Assembly (NCBI GenBank): GCA_025345505.1
Contig: JANVCC010000073.1
Span: forward strand, 4,142,206-4,206,205
Direction of reading: 5' to 3'
DNA: 64,000 nucleotides
From: Todiramphus chloris collaris
Lineage: Eukaryota; Chordata; Aves; Coraciiformes; Alcedinidae
This document shows positions 43,790 to 55,465 of this stretch, piece by piece. Position 1 is the stretch's first letter, and every line of letters begins with the position of its first letter. A program made the position numbers and the translations under genes. A model generated the notes under the pieces. That model ran no database searches. It was not told the DNA's origin and saw only the letters and a program-made list of their open reading frames with translations.

Positions 43790-44210
43790 CCTGCTCCGGG
43801 GGCCGAGGCGTGGGTGGCTGCCACCCCGTGCAGCAGCTGCAGGCAGAGGTGTGCGCTGGCAGCCCCTGGGAAGGGCTTTAACTCAGGTTTGGCTATACGC
43901 AGTGCGGGGCTGCCTGGCAGTGCAGCTCCCCTCGGCCTCCCGAGGCTGCTGGGGGGTCCCGTGGGCGCTGCCAGCGGCTGCAACAGCTCAGCCCACGCGC
44001 ACCCGCCATGGCCTCGCCCACGCCGACGTTGGTTTTGGGCAGCTCTCCCCCGGCGCTGGCAGCCGCACGGAGAAAGGGGCTCCTCTGGAGGTAGCCCCAT
44101 GGCTACAGGGAGGAGCGGTGAAGGGGCACCCCTAGTCTGGGGCTGCCAACAGCTCCAAGCGCTGCCACCACTGCGCACGCTCCCGCGGCTTCTCACCAGC
44201 ACCCGCCGTC
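43790..44210. promoter_or_regulatory. CpG-rich patch, possible small CpG island
   Basis: CpG dinucleotides are clearly denser here than in flanking intergenic DNA (for example CCCACGCGCACCCGCC and CGCCCACGCCGACG). It lies about 3 kb upstream of the RAB39B start codon. It could be a distal or alternative promoter, an enhancer, or the promoter of a non-coding RNA. No gene product is recognisable. Confidence 0.4.
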
Positions 44211-44624
44211 CTGTCCCCAGCCAACAGACCTGCTTTCCCCATCGAATCTAGGTTACTCTGTCTCTCTCGTTCAGAAAGACACCAGAGTTTCCATTTTCTA
44301 AAGCAGTACCAGAACAAAGGCTCTCCCAGGGTCTCTTTTTCCCCTACTTTCTCAGTTGCTGCTAATTAACGTCGTGGCTGCCTAGTCACGCAGCGTGCGT
44401 TCAGCTCTGCGTGTGTTCAGAGAAAATGAAAATAATATCTGTATCCCGGGATCCCGTGGGTTTATTTGCTGAGGAGAATGGCCCCTGATGCTCCGGGAAT
44501 TCCTCTAGCATCTGCCGGGCACCAGCCCACCCCCTGGTGCTTTCCTGGGCTGCTCACAGGCCTCACAGCTCCTGCCGCTGCTGCAAAAGGTCCACCGGCA
44601 GCTCTACCTCTGATGGTTGAGTGG

Positions 44625-44696
44625 CAGGGCTGTGCCGAGAGCCCTGTGCCTGCTGGAGTGCAGGGCTGTGCCGAGAGCCCTGTGCCTGCTGGAGCG
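44625..44696. repeat. Tandem duplication of a 36-bp unit
   Basis: CAGGGCTGTGCCGAGAGCCC and the following 16 bases occur twice back to back (starts 44625 and 44661), nearly identical. Confidence 0.9.
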
Positions 44697-46341
44697 CGGT
44701 CAAACCCGTGGAGGAAAGGGAATGGGGTGTGGGGGGGAAAGACAGTTACGAGAAACCAGTTTGTTGCCAGCTTGAACTAACGGGCATCAAATAGTCAGAA
44801 AGCACCCGGCAAAGCGCAGCAGAGCCCCGCAGAGCACCGCTGGCCATGCGTCACCCGTTAATGTGCTGCTAACGTGGATTTATAGGTTTAATATTTTTTG
44901 GTTGCAGCGTTCCTCTTGCTGTGCGTATTGCTTCATCCGTTTTTTTCCTTCCTGTTCTAAGGTACATAAAAATAGGACCTTTCGGGGTCGTTATTGTTTT
45001 AATGAACATATTTCAAAGGATATTGATAAAAATTCCTTGCCATTTATTCCTCGAGATTTGAAATGGTCTCTCCAATGTCCTAGTCCAGGTTGCAGGCTGG
45101 CTAACTAGCTCATACCTAGAGAAATGTCCTGGTTTTGAAGGTTTAATGAATATAATAGCCACTGTGAATGTCTTTATTCCAATAGTGGTCACGCAGGAGC
45201 TCTGAATTAAATAATTTTTGTTAAAAATAACCAAACACCCCACCAACCCTTTCATAAATGTAAAAAAAGCATCAATAGTCCTCTTTTTTTTAATTATTTT
45301 TATTTTTTACTTCATACAAGCATGTTAATCACCGTTTTTAATAATATTCATGCTCATTTTCCCTTCCAGAGACAAAACTGCTTGGGCCAAGCACTGAACA
45401 AGCAGGTGCTTGAGCTCATCTGTGTCCCATGGAGCCACAGGAGTGTGACCAGCACTGCCCATCTGGTGGGACAGGTGAAGTTTGAGAGAGCCCAGTCAAA
45501 GCTGGGACTTACTATCTGAGGTAGCTGTGTATCCGCGGCGCATTTGCTGCTGCTCAGTTCCTGAACACTGCGCTTCGCCCTGCAGAGCCAAGAACCCAGT
45601 TGAGTGGAGCAAGGGAAAATGGATTGTTAAGATCTGTGGTATTTAAGTTGCTGGGTATTCACCATTCACTTTTTGAGACTGTACACACATGATATATGTG
45701 GCTATGCTGGGTTTTCTGGTTCTGTCAGTGAGACACCTCACAATTACCGTTGTCCCCTTCCAGCCCAGGCTCATGCAGCGCAGGTGACCCGCTCGGTGCC
45801 CAGGATGGAGGTGCAGAGCAGAGCCTCTGCAAAAGCTCCGCGAGCCCTTGGACTGCCCCACATCAGCTGTCAATGGGAACGGGTGGCGAGGACCCTGAAT
45901 CGCCCCAGAAATAAGACTCGGGTTTAAAACACGGAAAGGTGCTGTGAGCTCTGCCTGACCCCTTTCACCCTGGGGAGGAGCTGAGAAAGGGTACCCTTGG
46001 ACCCTTGGCCTGCGCCCTTAGCGCTGGGGTCCGCCTGCTCAGCCTCACGCTGCCCTCAGCCGCGGGGCACCCGCAACCACTGGGGGTCCCCTCAGCCCCG
46101 CGTCCCCCTCAGCCCCGTGCCCTTCTCAGCCCCGGGGGGTTCCCCTCAACCCCGCGGATCCCCGCAGCCCCGGACTCCCCCGGCCACCCCCGCCGCCCCG
46201 CACGGTCCCGCCCCGCCCCGCCTCCGCACGGCTCCCGCAGCGGCCGCGTTTCGGGGGTGGCGGCTCCTCCCGGCAGTGCGGTAGAGCGCGACCGCCATTG
46301 CATCACGGCGCGCCCCGCGTTCGGCGGCGCATCCCGCAGCC

Positions 46342-46392
46342 CGGCACCGGCACCGGCACCGGCACCGGCACGGGCAGGGGCAGGGGCAGGGG
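46342..46392. repeat. (GGCACC)n / (GGGGCA)n hexanucleotide repeats
   Basis: About five units of GGCACC are followed directly by three units of GGGGCA. G-rich runs of this kind may form G-quadruplexes on the plus strand. Confidence 0.88.
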
Positions 46393-46651
46393 GGCGGGGG
46401 CGCTGCAGCCGCAGGCAGCGAAGCGCTGCCGGAAGAACGGGCTCCGCAGCCAGCGGCGGGGCAGCGACCCTCGGCCGGGCGCCCAGAGCCAGCGCCGCGG
46501 CTTCCCGCCGGCAAGGCTGAGGCGGAGGCGGAGGCCGGCGCTCGCCCGGCCCCGCGGTCCGCGCAGCATCTCTCCGGCGGCTCCCGGGCTCGGCGGAATG
46601 CGCCGGCGGTGACGGGGCAGCGGGGCGCCGGGAGAGGGGCCTGCGCCGGCC

Positions 46652-47051
46652 NNNNNNNNNNNNNNNNNNNNNNNNNNNNNNNNNNNNNNNNNNNNNNNNN
46701 NNNNNNNNNNNNNNNNNNNNNNNNNNNNNNNNNNNNNNNNNNNNNNNNNNNNNNNNNNNNNNNNNNNNNNNNNNNNNNNNNNNNNNNNNNNNNNNNNNNN
46801 NNNNNNNNNNNNNNNNNNNNNNNNNNNNNNNNNNNNNNNNNNNNNNNNNNNNNNNNNNNNNNNNNNNNNNNNNNNNNNNNNNNNNNNNNNNNNNNNNNNN
46901 NNNNNNNNNNNNNNNNNNNNNNNNNNNNNNNNNNNNNNNNNNNNNNNNNNNNNNNNNNNNNNNNNNNNNNNNNNNNNNNNNNNNNNNNNNNNNNNNNNNN
47001 NNNNNNNNNNNNNNNNNNNNNNNNNNNNNNNNNNNNNNNNNNNNNNNNNNN
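46652..47051. other. Assembly gap of 400 N
   Basis: 400 undetermined bases lie directly upstream of RAB39B, ending 75 bases before the ATG. Sequences read on either side are extremely GC-rich, the usual cause of such gaps. A round 400 may be an estimated gap length. Confidence 0.99.
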
Positions 47052-47126
47052 GCCGCCCCCGGGCCCGCGGGCCGGGCATGGGCGGCGCGGCGGCGGGCGG
47101 GCGCTGAGGCGGGCGGCGGCGGCAGC

Positions 47127-47341
47127 ATGGAGGCCATCTGGCTCTACCAGTTCCGCCTCATCGTCATCGGCGACTCCACCGTGGGCAAGTCCTGCCTCAT
47201 CCGCCGCTTCACCGAGGGGCGCTTCGCCCAGATCTCCGACCCCACGGTGGGCGTGGATTTCTTCTCCAGGCTGGTGGAGATCGAGCCGGGCAAGAGGATC
47301 AAGCTGCAGATCTGGGACACGGCCGGGCAGGAGCGGTTCCG
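47127..47341 (+). CDS. RAB39B: RAB39B exon 1
   Basis: ATG in good context (GCAGCATGG). It encodes residues 1-71 plus two bases of Arg72, up to the switch II sequence AGQERF. Donor TTCCG/GTGAGA. The P-loop and switch I lie here. Confidence 0.97.
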
Positions 47342-50300
47342 GTGAGACCCGCGGCGGGGCCGGGCCGGGTCGGGCCGGGCCGGGCTCCCGGCGAGGCTGG
47401 GGCCCTTCCCGCGGTGCGGGGCCGGGAGCTGCGGGGCCGGGGCCCGCGCCCTCCTGCCTGCGGCGTTTGACGAATGAGACAAAGAGGAGTCAAATTGCAG
47501 CTTTTGCCCCCCCCCCGCCCCTTTTTTTTGTTTTTGTTGGGGTTTTTTTTTGGCATCACTGCCCGCAGAGCACGCCAGGAAAGCATCCTGCGCTGTGTAC
47601 CTGGGGTTTGCGTAGGGCGTGGGGGTTCATAGGAGCTGTAGGGTGTACAGGTGTAGGGTGTACAGGAGCTGTAGGATGTACAGGAGCTGTAGGGTGTACA
47701 GGAGGTGTGGGGTGCACAGGTGTAGGGTGTACAGGTGTAGGGTGTACAGGAGGTGTAGGGTGTACAGGAGCTGTACAGGTGTAGGGTGTACAGGAGGTGT
47801 AGGGTGTACAGGTGTAGGGTGGAGGTCTGGAGGAGCATCCCTGGTGCCGCTGGGGAAGGGGACGGATCCCGACGGCAGCGCTGGGACTGGGGGATGCTCC
47901 CAGCCGGGAGTTGTGCATCAGAGGATGCAGCTCGCAGGGAAGGCGCCTGCTCTGCGCTGGTGCAAGGAGGCAGTAACCAGGATGTTGCTGGACAGGCTGA
48001 GGTTGGGGCTCGCTAAACGCGCTGGAATATGCAGCTTGATTCTCCGCAGCGACAGCAGAGCTCAGCTGGCCGTAGGACAGAGAAGGGCTGAGACAAACCC
48101 TTGGTTGTGGCTGTGCAGGGATGACGGGCGCTTTCTGGAGCGTGCCGTGCCGAGCGCTGCACGGGCACAAACCATTGGAGAGGATCAGCAATAGCAATGG
48201 AGGCTCGATGAGGAAAAATAAAGGCGGCGTATGGGACCATGCCAAGAGTTTCCCCCAGAACTGTGTGGTAAAACCAGCAGTCGTGCTTGGAGCAGGCCCA
48301 GCCCCAGCTAAACAGGGGGCTGGTGTTGTCACGGGACGCATGCTGCTCAGAGGGTGCTCATTTGGGAAGGTTGTGAATGTACTCTCAGCTCCCTGCCTCC
48401 TGTTTGCTTCTATTTGTCACACGTCTTTAACTCTCGGCCGCTCTTTCATCCTGTTCCCTCTGGGAGCAGTTTCCTTGCTCCACATCTCTGCACAGCGTCA
48501 CATAGCATCGACTTCTGACTCTCCTGAGGAATGTTACGGTTTCATTCGATAGATTCAACCTCCCCTACTCTTCCTTGTACCCTTCCCCTTCCTTTGCATC
48601 TGTGCTGCTGGTGTCTGACCAGGATGTGCTGTGGTTGGTCCTTACCCGCTGACAGGTTTTCCTTCTGCTACCTTGCAGCCTTTCGGGGCAAGGAGCTGGA
48701 GCTTTATTCTGCTGAGAGAGGAGGTGCTTTAGCTTGCAGTTGCATCAGCTTCCAGCTTTGGCTCTCGGACTGAGGTCTGTAGAAAACATGCCTGGATGCC
48801 GTCATCCCCTGCTTCTGCCTTTGCTGTGAGGAGCAAAAGCTGTTGGATGGCTTCAATTTCTTTTCTTTCACACATTAGGAGTTTGGGGCCCTGGAGACTG
48901 CTTACCCTTAGTACTGGGGGTTGTCCTGGCCCGGTGCTGAGGCTGTAACCATGATGAGCAGGCGACCTTCAGCACAAGGGCAGGCTGAGCTGCTTGCCAT
49001 GGGCAGCAGTGTGCAAAGGCAGGAGGAGTGTAAGGGGCAGGAGCAGTGAGAGACGGGGAAAAAAACCCCATTTGAACTGCCCTTTCCAAAGCTCAGGCTG
49101 AAATTCCCAGTGTGAAAAGCTGGAGGGAAGTGAGCAAACCTGGGTGCCTTGATGGTGCAGTCTGAAGCACTAAAAGAATCAGGCAAAAAGTCTGTTCTGT
49201 GTTTGTCCCTTTCAAATCACCCTGTCAGGAATTGTCCCCGTGAAGACAGCATTCTTGGGCTCCTCCTGCCAGGTATTGGCAAGAGGCAGAACGTGGCTAA
49301 TACTGGCATAAGCTGAAGTCTCTCAGACTTGTGGGCGTGGGCAAGAGGCACCATGGTGCAGGTGCTCTCCAGAGCCCTTCAACTCTTGTTTTGTCGTAGC
49401 ACAAGGAATTTCTTAACTAGGGAATTCATAAGAACAAGCTCTTCGTTTTCACAGATTTGGGCATGTTCTCTGATTTGGGCATTTCCAGTCAGCCTCGCAT
49501 CGTTTAGCGGCTACCCCACGAGGAAGAAACCACTGTGGTTATTTTGAAGACACCTTGTTGGCATTCTGTGGCCTGCAGCTGTGCTACATTTCTGCTCTTC
49601 CCGACCCCCACTGTGAGCTCTTTCACTCTCCATAAATTAGAAGCAATTTCCGTGCAGTCAAAGCTTAAATTACAGTTAAGCATGTGCCACTCTTATTTTG
49701 CCAGATCAGGCCCCGGAACGCTCTGCCTGGGGCTGCTTTGGCATTGTACCAGAGCAGGGGCCGACTCCTCCGGGCGCCGGCACGTTTCGCCCATCTCTGG
49801 TTGCTCAGATACTGTGATTTCCCCGGCTGAAACGTGATGTTGTGTAATGCTAGCAAAAGCCCTCCCTGGAGCTGTGCACCAGCACCTACAGAAGAGCTGG
49901 TTCCTTCCAGACAGCAGCTCTCCCTCAGCCAAAAGGGACAGACTTGAACAAACAGGCTGCTGACCCCGGGTACAAGAGTCCCCGCCATGGGTACAGAGCA
50001 GGGAGAGCTCCCCGACGCGTTACGTTAAAACCTGGCTGAAAGAGGTGCCAGTCCCCGTGCTGCTCTGCGGGAGGGAAGGCTGGGGTCGGGGAGGGGAGCT
50101 GGGGAGTGGCATGAAGGTGATGCAGTTTGCTTCCTGCGGGTCGGTAGGGCAAGCAGCCTGTGGAGAAGGCCGTAAGGAAAGGCACCGAGACCTTCACCTG
50201 GTTTTACCCCAAAGCAGCATTCAGCTCAGACCCTGGCGTGTCTTTCAGAAGTACCTGAGGCATTGTTGGTGTTGGCAGGAGGAGCCAGGGCTGATGGCAC

Positions 50301-52154
50301 GGAACACAAGAGAGGCAGGAATGCCTGGGACAGCGTGGGGGTACATTCAGAGCAGCAGGATCTGTTTGCAGCTCGCTAGGTAGCAGAAGGCAGCTCTAAT
50401 TCCCTCGGTGCCAAATGTGCAGAGCTACTGTTGTCCTTCAGCCAGATAATTGGGAGAGGAGAAATTCTCCAAACGCTGACAGCTAGCTTTTTTTTTTCCC
50501 TTCTTATGAATTTCTTCAGCTTTTCCTGTGGATTTTCACCTGTCACTTCATGTCCATTGGTGAAGCAATCCATGAAAACTCCAGTTCATCCTTTCTTGGG
50601 GTAGTTTTGCTGGAGACACTACAGGGCCAAATAACCCCTAAGAACCATCTCGGAGGACTTGTCCCAGAGTAGAAACGCAGCAGCACTTACATTTTCCCAG
50701 CAAGTAAAGTTGAGGCCCGAGTGTAAGTTCCTCCAGGGACTGAAATCAATCCTTGCTTCTGGATTTAGAACAAATCCATTACGTTGCAGAAACACCACAG
50801 GTTTACAGTATTTTAGTTTCCCCCATGTCGTAGTGATTGAAGTGTAGCTCTGCTCAGCCTGCAGGCCTCAGCTTTGCTCCATCGCCCTGGGTAGCTGGTT
50901 CCAGCTGCTGCTTCTGGCTGTGTTGAGGCCTGCCCTAGTTTGGAGGAGCTGTGGAAGATGTGCTCTGTTTCTCAGCCCCTAGTTCTGGGGTCCTTTTAGT
51001 TCCTGTTTAACGTTGTCAGTATTTGGCAGTGCCCCTAGGAAGCTGCTCTATCGTTCCACTGTTACTGGCTGCTCCACTTCAGCTGTAACAGCATTTTGAC
51101 CAGTGGTGTAGCGGGAGAAAGCACAGAGGTGGGTGGATGTCCCTGGGTGTCTGGAGGGGAGCTGCAGCCCCATGGTATATGCCTTCCAAACCTGCAGCCT
51201 CCTTCTTTCATTTATCTATCAGAGAGCAGGTGTCTGACTTCAAACGAAGCCCTTAATTTGTTACACTGCTTCTAAACCAGCGGGTTAGACGAGGCATTTG
51301 GAGGACTTGCGTGGCAGGGGATGGGACTCTTCAGACTAACGGCAGAGGCCGTGCAGAAATCCACGGCAGAAAACAGAGAGTGGGGATTTTGAACAGCACT
51401 GTAATAAATCAGTGGGGCAGTTCCCCACGGATGAACTCCTTAGGCCACGAGGAGCTGTCTTTTTGAATGACAAGCTCTACAGAGCACAAGCTAGAAGTGG
51501 TAAGGTGTTGTCTGAGAGGCCTGCTCTGCCCTGCTTTCTGCAGGGTAGACCGGGTGGTGGTAACGCTGCTTCCTTAACGATGTCTGTTCAAAAGGGCTAC
51601 ATTTGGCCTAAGGGAAAAAAAACTCATTGGAAGACACAAGCGAACAAAAACCCCACGTGAAACTTGCTCTGCCCTTCTTCCCAAACAGCTGTAACTTACC
51701 CTTTCGTTGTGGCTCATTCATTTCCAGGTCCATCACCAGAGCCTACTACAGGAACTCGGTTGGCGGACTTCTCCTCTTTGACATTACAAACCGCAGGTCC
51801 TTCCAGAACGTCCACGAGTGGCTAGAGGAGACCAAGGTGCACGTCCAGCCCTACCAGATCGTCTTTGTTTTGGTAGGTCACAAGTGTGACCTCGACACAC
51901 AGCGACAAGTCACCAGGCACGAGGCTGAGAAACTGGCTGCGGCATATGGTATGAAGTACATTGAGACCTCAGCTCGGGATGCCATTAACGTGGAGAAGGC
52001 CTTCACTGATCTGACTCGAGATATATACGAGCTTGTTAAAAGGGGGGATATTTCAATCCAGGAGGGATGGGAAGGGGTAAAGAGCGGGTTTGTCCCAAAT
52101 GTAGTGCACTCTTCAGAAGAAGTGGTGAAATCAGATAGGCGATGTTTGTGCTGA
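47127..52154 (+). CDS. RAB39B: RAB39B, Ras-related small GTPase, complete two-exon coding region
   Basis: Exons 47127-47341 and 51728-52154 join in phase 2 (CG/G, Arg72) to give 213 residues, the exact length of mammalian RAB39B. Nucleotide-binding motifs: GDSTVGKS (15-22), Thr40 in switch I, WDTAGQE (63-69), GHKCD (122-126) and TSA (152-154). The C-terminal CLC supplies Cys211 and Cys213 for geranylgeranylation. From memory only a handful of residues differ from human, all conservative (for example QIS for QVS, GDISIQ for GEITIQ, SDRRCLC for SERRCLC). RAB39B works in vesicle traffic, with reported roles in autophagy and in neurons. Loss of human RAB39B causes X-linked intellectual disability with early parkinsonism. 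RAB39A is the alternative, but the near-identity to RAB39B, the HVQPYQIVF stretch and the VBP1 neighbour decide it. Confidence 0.97.
47342..51727 (+). other. RAB39B: RAB39B intron 1
   Basis: A 4.4-kb intron. It starts in the CpG island, then has homopolymer C and T runs (about 47500-47552) and a minisatellite (47635-47822). No other gene is seen. Confidence 0.85.
47635..47822. repeat. Minisatellite in RAB39B intron 1
   Basis: About 190 bases of variants of GTGTAGGGTGTACAGG and GAGCTGTAGGGTGTACAG. Units of 12, 15 and 18 bases (all multiples of three) are mixed, so all three frames stay open across it. This explains long artificial open frames (CTGVG-type peptides) here. Confidence 0.9.
51728..52154 (+). 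CDS. RAB39B: RAB39B exon 2
   Basis: Acceptor ctcatttccag/G, stop TGA at 52152-52154. It encodes [13 protein letters not shown] onward: the guanine-specificity loops, the hypervariable tail and the prenylated C-terminus. Confidence 0.97.
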
Positions 52155-55100
52155 GCTATTCTAGTGAGGCAAGTGGTGATGAACTCTACTAACCAAACGT
52201 ACTTTACTAAGTGAACTCAGTGTGACAGAAGGGAGAGCAACTCGCGTTGTGAACAGCCTCCCACGTTGTTTTGGACACCAGAACAGACCCCGGGGAAAGA
52301 AATGTTCTGTTCCAAATAACCTCTCAGAACTGGGGGCTGCAAACCTAAAGGAGAGTGAGTGAGGGTGCATGTAGATGTTGTAAGGAGACAGGAAGCAGAA
52401 ATGAGGGGCTGCAGGAAACAGGAGCAGGTATACGGAGAGCTGAATGGGCTGGCACATCCCAGGGTACTGTACATGTCCTCTTTTAAGCAAACCCATAGCT
52501 CCATGCTGGGTGTTGAAGCCACAGTATGGATACTTCAGAGGTATGACACATGGGCAGAGAGAAAGCAAGTGGGCATCTTTGGTTGTGTCAGCTGTTTGTG
52601 ACCAGGAAGGTGTAAAGGCAGCACAGATACTCTTTCCTCCTAAGGCCAACTCCACAGGAAAAGTTTACAGACATGGTCTGAATACTTTTTAATTCTCTTA
52701 TGTTCTTGAACCTAGTTCGATAGCAAAGATTATTCTGTGGGAGGTAAGGAGGAAGACAATAGTTACTTGACAGGCAATTACAATGTAAATTACTGCCTTC
52801 CCCAGTAGTGCTTTTCTTGCTGTGCTGAACTAGGATTCTAAGTGGAACTCCTGCTCCAGTAGTAAGTACTCAATGCATTTTTAAGCATTTACTCCCTAGG
52901 TGCGTACTTTGAAAGTACCCTGAGTTCAGGGGTTTCCAATAGAATTTAAGTGCTCAAGAGCATAAAGAGAGAACCGTGTCCTCATGTGTTATCTCTCAGG
53001 CTGGGGTGGTGCTGCCGGATGGGACACACCAACATTTCTGCCTGGCTGATGGCATTGGGCTGACCCTGTTGATATCTTACTGGCCAGGTCACAAGGAGGA
53101 ATGGAAAGGAGAGGCTGGGGCTGGGGGGGGGGCGGAACAAAACCCAGTAAAACAAAAAACTTGAAAAGCTTAACTCAGGTGCATCAGCCATCCTAAAAGG
53201 TGAGATTTGCTTTTAAAGTTCAATAGCATGGAAAGCAACAGCTGCCATCAGTGCTTTCTGCTTTTAAAGTGTCATTTTCTTTCTCTGCATCTGTGGAAGA
53301 AGAGAGCTAGCACTGGGAAGGAGGAGCACACAACAGAAGTGGCTGAGCAGGTGGAAAAGAAAGCCACAGACAAGCTCAACAGTAAAATTTGTTTGCCTCC
53401 ATGGTTTAATCTGACAAAAGAGGATCCATCTCAGGTTGGTCATCACGGGATGGCAGCCGTGTTACAAAAGCTGTAGGCAGGTGGCTGTTTTCTGGGAATG
53501 CCATTCACCACTTAGCAGCTTTGCTTCCACTAAGTTTTAACTTAAGCTTTTGAAGTGCAGCAGGGTAGTAACTGTGCTCCTGGAGCAAACTAGGGAAGTT
53601 CAGCCTATTAAAAGCAAATAAACAAAACTATAGTAACTTTTTTTTTTTTTTAACTCGAGTTTGCAAGCTTTATACTCCAAACTGCTTATGGGCAGGTGGG
53701 AGGGTTTAAGTAAAAACCACAGGAAGCCTCTAGTGTTTGATTTTAGGCCTCTAAGTAGAGAAGAATAAAGTACTTGCTACAGCTTTTTCAGTTACCCCAT
53801 CTGTAAAAGTGGGTCTCCTTGATTGTTGCTGTTTCCCCCCTTGAACCTGTTCTGACGGTTTGCAGCACATGGGCAGGTCTGGATGAAGAAAACAACCTGT
53901 GGTTTCCATATTACAGCTGTAAAAATAATTCAAAAATCCAACCAACAAACCCAACCCCTGAACAATGAGTAACATTTTTATTTTCAGTGTTCTAGGCAGT
54001 TTCCGTTCCTGGGCTCTGCAGGGGAGCAGCAGCGTTGCAGCTGCTGGGAGGGCACTGGTAGCATACTGGAGGAAGGGAGGGGTGGCCACGGTCTGCCTCA
54101 TCACTGCCAACCCCTGATCACTTGAAGAGGCCATAAACCTTTCAAAAACTTCTGCTAAAGCCCAGTGGATTTGAGGCAAATTCAGTTGTGGTTGAGTTGA
54201 GTGCCCTGAAAATGAAGGGGAAAAAAAAAAAAATCCTTTTACAAAATCTCTGTCTAGGTGAGCACAGCAGGAGGAGATGAGGAGGAGCTTGCCTGCTGAC
54301 ACCAGAGGAGAGTGGAGGGTTTGCTGGGAGCAGGTCTTTAGTCAGACATCCCCATAGGCAAGGACAGACGCGTAGGAGAGGGTGGGTTTCTCCGCTGGCT
54401 GAATTGAAAGGCCACCAGGCAACCACTTTGGTCTCTCAGGGTGCAGCTGTAGACGAGGTGTGTGGTGGTTGCCTAGCTGAGTGGTGGAGCTGGAGCTCTG
54501 CCTTAACAGCGCTTGGAAGTTGGAGCAAATGGCATTTTAGCAATAGTACAATTCTGTAGTTCTCTGCGCAGGAACCTGGCCAGCAGGGGAAAGATCATTT
54601 TTCATGAGGGAACCGATGATTTATTTAATGGGTTTTGGACATTCCCCTTTACTGCTCCCAGAGAGAAATTCCAGAAAGCCTAACTCCGTAAGTGCATTCA
54701 GGCCTTGAGAGTAAATCTTTGATTTAAAAATACAAGTGTCCTAATTCTAAAGAGGTACAGTCCAGAAGAAGATGTATGCAGTCTTAACTACTTAGAGGTA
54801 ATAAATGGTTATAATACATGATAGAGAAATTATCTACATCTTTTTCTAATTCCTCGCATTTTCTAGACAGCTTATTAAAATATAGGAAATGTAGATTCAT
54901 CTGTAGAAAATTTGGAATGTTTTTTCTAAGATGAAGAACTTCTAGGATACACTAAGACTTCTTTTCTAACAACTGGTTTTAATGCTTTGACTTCTAGCGC
55001 AAGAGGGACTTAGAGAAATCAGAAGGTGATACCTTTCACAGGATAAAGGTCAGGAGCTCTTTTACTCTAGGACAAAAAGAAAAAAAAAAGCAAAAGCTAA

Positions 55101-55465
55101 CTTTCTGTGGTCTCTGCCACATGTTAAACGATCTGCATGTTAGGTTGAAATTGCTCAGAACCTCCAGACTAAAAGCATACTATACACTTTTCCTCGCTTT
55201 CTGTTATGCACTGTAACGAAATGTGAAAACAATGCTGTATTTAGCTGTCTGTATGTGACTGAAAATATGCTTGTATTTAGCAAAATGGTTACCCTGTGAT
55301 AATGTGAAATTCAAAACTTGTAAAGATACTTCGGTGGTTTTGGTTTTTTCCCCTTCTCCCCCACCCCATTCTCTCTATTCTCTCTGAGTAAGCTCCTACC
55401 TGTACGGCTCCCGCGGCTGGACGCCGACGTGCCCGGGCTCCACAATAAACGGCCGCTCTTTGCAG
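52155..55465 (+). other. RAB39B: RAB39B 3' untranslated region and downstream flank
   Basis: No coding sequence seen. AATAAA signals on the plus strand at 53617-53622, 54800-54805 and 55444-55449 are candidate ends. The last is followed by a GT/CT-rich stretch. Human RAB39B has a long 3' UTR (over 2 kb), which would fit one of the later two. Confidence 0.5.

Larger units (their letters stand above)
37276..45985. other. Intergenic region between the SYTL2-like gene and RAB39B
   Basis: About 8.7 kb without any recognised exon on either strand. In particular I see no peptide resembling CLIC2, which neighbours RAB39B in human. It contains short tandem repeats and a CpG-rich patch near 43.8-44.2 kb, and otherwise looks like plain AT-rich intergenic DNA. 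Confidence 0.6.
45990..47470 (+). promoter_or_regulatory. RAB39B: RAB39B CpG-island promoter
   Basis: Very GC- and CpG-rich DNA surrounds the RAB39B first exon. The middle of it, including most of the 5' UTR and probably the transcription start, is missing in the assembly gap. Confidence 0.8.

Noticed and set aside
42767-44251. Several overlapping open frames of 115-152 codons on both strands
   Set aside because: No start context, splice sites or recognisable domain; explained by raised GC content.
37276-45985. Search for CLIC2, the human neighbour of RAB39B
   Set aside because: No glutathione-transferase-like or CLIC-type peptide (such as the CPFCQR motif) was seen in any frame.
46109-47784. 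Open frames spanning the N gap near RAB39B
   Set aside because: They read through undetermined bases and GC-rich promoter sequence; only the RAB39B exon inside is real.
47299-48341. Open frames with repeated CTGVG or TPYTC peptides in RAB39B intron 1
   Set aside because: They are produced by the minisatellite, whose unit lengths are multiples of three.
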